Shown here: positions 62,996 to 64,000 of the stretch, in pieces | Layout of the letters: each line of letters starts with the position of its first letter | Position numbering within the stretch: the first letter of the stretch is position 1 | Assembly: GCA_031181345.1 (NCBI GenBank) | Contig: JAPSLC010000015.1 | Span: 1-64,000 of the forward strand | Direction of reading: 5' to 3' | Length of the DNA: 64,000 nt | DNA from: Cupriavidus sp. | GTDB lineage: Bacteria; Pseudomonadota; Gammaproteobacteria; Burkholderiales; Burkholderiaceae | The notes under the pieces: generated by a model | Told to the model about the DNA's origin: nothing | What the model saw: the letters and a program-made list of their open reading frames with translations, nothing else | Databases searched by the model: none | Translations under genes and position numbers: made by a program

Positions 62996-63408
62996 TTGCT
63001 CAATCCTCAGGCGGCCGTGATCGCCGACACGCTGAAAACCGTGCAACGCCCAACCTACCCCACTGGCGCTGCATCGTGGTCGACGACGGCTCCACCGACG
63101 ACACCGCCCAACGCGTGCAGCCCTGCCTGGAGAAGGACCGCCGCTTCACCTACCTCCGCAAGCCGAACGGCGGCGTAGCGTCGGCACGCAATCTGGGCAT
63201 CCGGCTAGCCGGCAGCGAATACATGCTGCCGCTCGATGGCGACGACAAGATTCACCTTGACTTCCTGTGCCGCGCGATGGCTCATTGCGCCGAGCATCCA
63301 GACACGTCGCTGGACTGCTGCCAAGCGATGCGTTTCGGCACGAAGAAGGGGAGGTGCCGGCTGCCGGTGTGGCGCTACAAGCGGCACCCCGCCCGTATGC
63401 TTCAGTCT
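62996..63408 (+). pseudogene. Remnant of a family 2 glycosyltransferase
   Basis: Two frames join to give a GT-A fold N-terminus. The first, from 62996, reads NPQAAVIADTLKTVQRPTYP; after a one-base loss near 63060 the second continues as PHWRCIVVDDGSTDDTAQRV, LRKPNGGVASARNLGIRLAG and the DGDD metal motif. Without the shift it would read QTYPHWRCIVVDDGS, the GT2 pattern. The beginning (usual VSVIIPxYN) is gone, and the frame runs into the end of the GntR gene at 63409. Not likely to be functional. Confidence 0.75.
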
Positions 63409-64000
63409 TCACCGGTCATCCAAACTCGTCGGAAAATGCACCCCCGCCCTTTGCGCCGCCTGCACGATATGGTCCGCCATCGCCCGCTGCGCCAGCGAAG
63501 GATCCCCGGCGGCCAGCGCATCAATAATCGCCGTGTGCTCGTTGAACGTAGCCCGCCGGGCCCCGCGCTTGTAAAACGGCAGCCGTTGGCTTTCCTGAAC
63601 GATCTCCGCACTGTTGCGCAGGATCTCCGCGATCGCTCGATTGCCGGAGATCGCGATGATCTGCATGTGGAAATCGAAATCGAGCTGCGCGGCCTGCGTG
63701 AAATCGGATGCCTCGATGCAAGCCTGCATCGCTTCCGCATTGGCGCGCAGCGCGTCGATGTCGGCGGGCTCGACCACCAATGCCGCTAGGCGCGCGGTGA
63801 AATTTTCCAGCGCGAAGCGCAGCTGGTAGATGTCGGTCAGCGAATGCGAATCGGCGAAGCGCCAGGGGTGGGTGGAAGGGGCGGGGCCTTCCGCGACGTA
63901 CACGCCCTTGCCAGGCCGCGCCACGATCAGACCCAGTCCCTGCAAGGTGGAGAACGCCTCCCGCAGAGAGGTCCGGCTGATGCCGAGGCGCTCGGAGAGC
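63409..64000 (-). CDS. GntR-family (FadR subgroup) regulator, 5' end beyond window
   Basis: DNA-binding regulator. The frame is open to the window edge: LSERLGISRTSLREAFSTLQ, the end of a winged helix, then GLIVARPGKGVYVAE. The C-terminal FCD-type ligand domain follows (IYQLRFALENFTARLAALVV, LDFDFHMQIIAISGNRAIAE, NEHTAIIDALAAGDPSLAQR with metal-site His residues). About 197 residues are visible; perhaps 30-40 are missing. Regulators of this kind often control a nearby catabolic gene, which might be the dehydrogenase/ABM pair or genes past the window. Confidence 0.9.
   Translation of the reverse strand, partial: LSERLGISRTSLREAFSTLQGLGLIVARPGKGVYVAEGPAPSTHPWRFADSHSLTDIYQLRFALENFTARLAALVVEPADIDALRANAEAMQACIEASDFTQAAQLDFDFHMQIIAISGNRAIAEILRNSAEIVQESQRLPFYKRGARRATFNEHTAIIDALAAGDPSLAQRAMADHIVQAAQRAGVHFPTSLDDR

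Noticed and set aside
61771..63000. Phage or integrative element integrase next to tRNA-Thr
   Set aside because: No integrase gene and no repeat of the tRNA 3' end is visible inside the window.

Overview
The window is GC-rich, densely coded chromosomal DNA of a beta-proteobacterium, most likely of the Burkholderiaceae (Cupriavidus/Ralstonia type). I infer this from protein similarity recalled from these genera, from the system II cytochrome c maturation genes, from gene order (mlaFEDACB, ibaG, murA, his operon, tatABC; petABC, sspA, sspB) and from the Bug/TctC-type binding protein. Nearly everything is core housekeeping. Accessory DNA is limited to a RAYT-type transposase gene with its palindromic repeats and to the last 2 kb after a tRNA-Thr gene.

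Layout. 1-5.3 kb: end of rplQ, cutA, dsbD, then corA-like and hemB on the minus strand. 5.4-5.6 kb: a candidate plus-strand small RNA. 5.6-13.4 kb: engB (minus), then a di-haem cytochrome c4, resB and ccsB (cytochrome c maturation), a lipoprotein, and msrP/msrQ (periplasmic methionine sulfoxide repair). 13.4-18 kb: lysA and lptM (minus), cyaY, and ponA (PBP1A, minus). 18.4-24.9 kb: a reduced type IV pilus cluster (pilN, a fused pilO-pilP, and a short pilQ, with no pilM), followed by aroK, aroB and dgt. 25.1 kb: RAYT transposase with REP pairs. 26-32.5 kb: gltB and gltD (glutamate synthase). 32.7-34.6 kb: a GNAT acetyltransferase and an orphan TctC-type binding protein.

34.8-52.9 kb is one long co-directional run. 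It starts with the phospholipid transport genes mlaFEDACB, continues with an ABC-2 transporter pair, ibaG and murA, then the histidine genes hisG-D-C-B-H-A-F-I-E, a small membrane protein, hinT and tatABC. 53-61.6 kb: a major porin, a 0.5 kb non-coding stretch, a DegS-like protease (minus) divergent from a Nif3-family gene, mscL (minus), the cytochrome bc1 operon petABC, and sspA/sspB. 61.7-64 kb: tRNA-Thr(UGU), a monooxygenase-like ABM protein and a short-chain dehydrogenase (both minus), a frameshifted glycosyltransferase remnant, and the start of a GntR-family regulator running off the end.

Themes that link genes: redox folding and electron transport in the envelope (dsbD, cytochrome c4, ResB/CcsB, MsrPQ, bc1, Tat export, which carries MsrP and Rieske); envelope building and upkeep (ponA, murA, mla genes, lptM, DegS, MscL, porin); and amino-acid supply (lysA, aroKB, gltBD, his genes). 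The most unusual content is the stripped-down pilus alignment cluster and the small RNA between hemB and engB.
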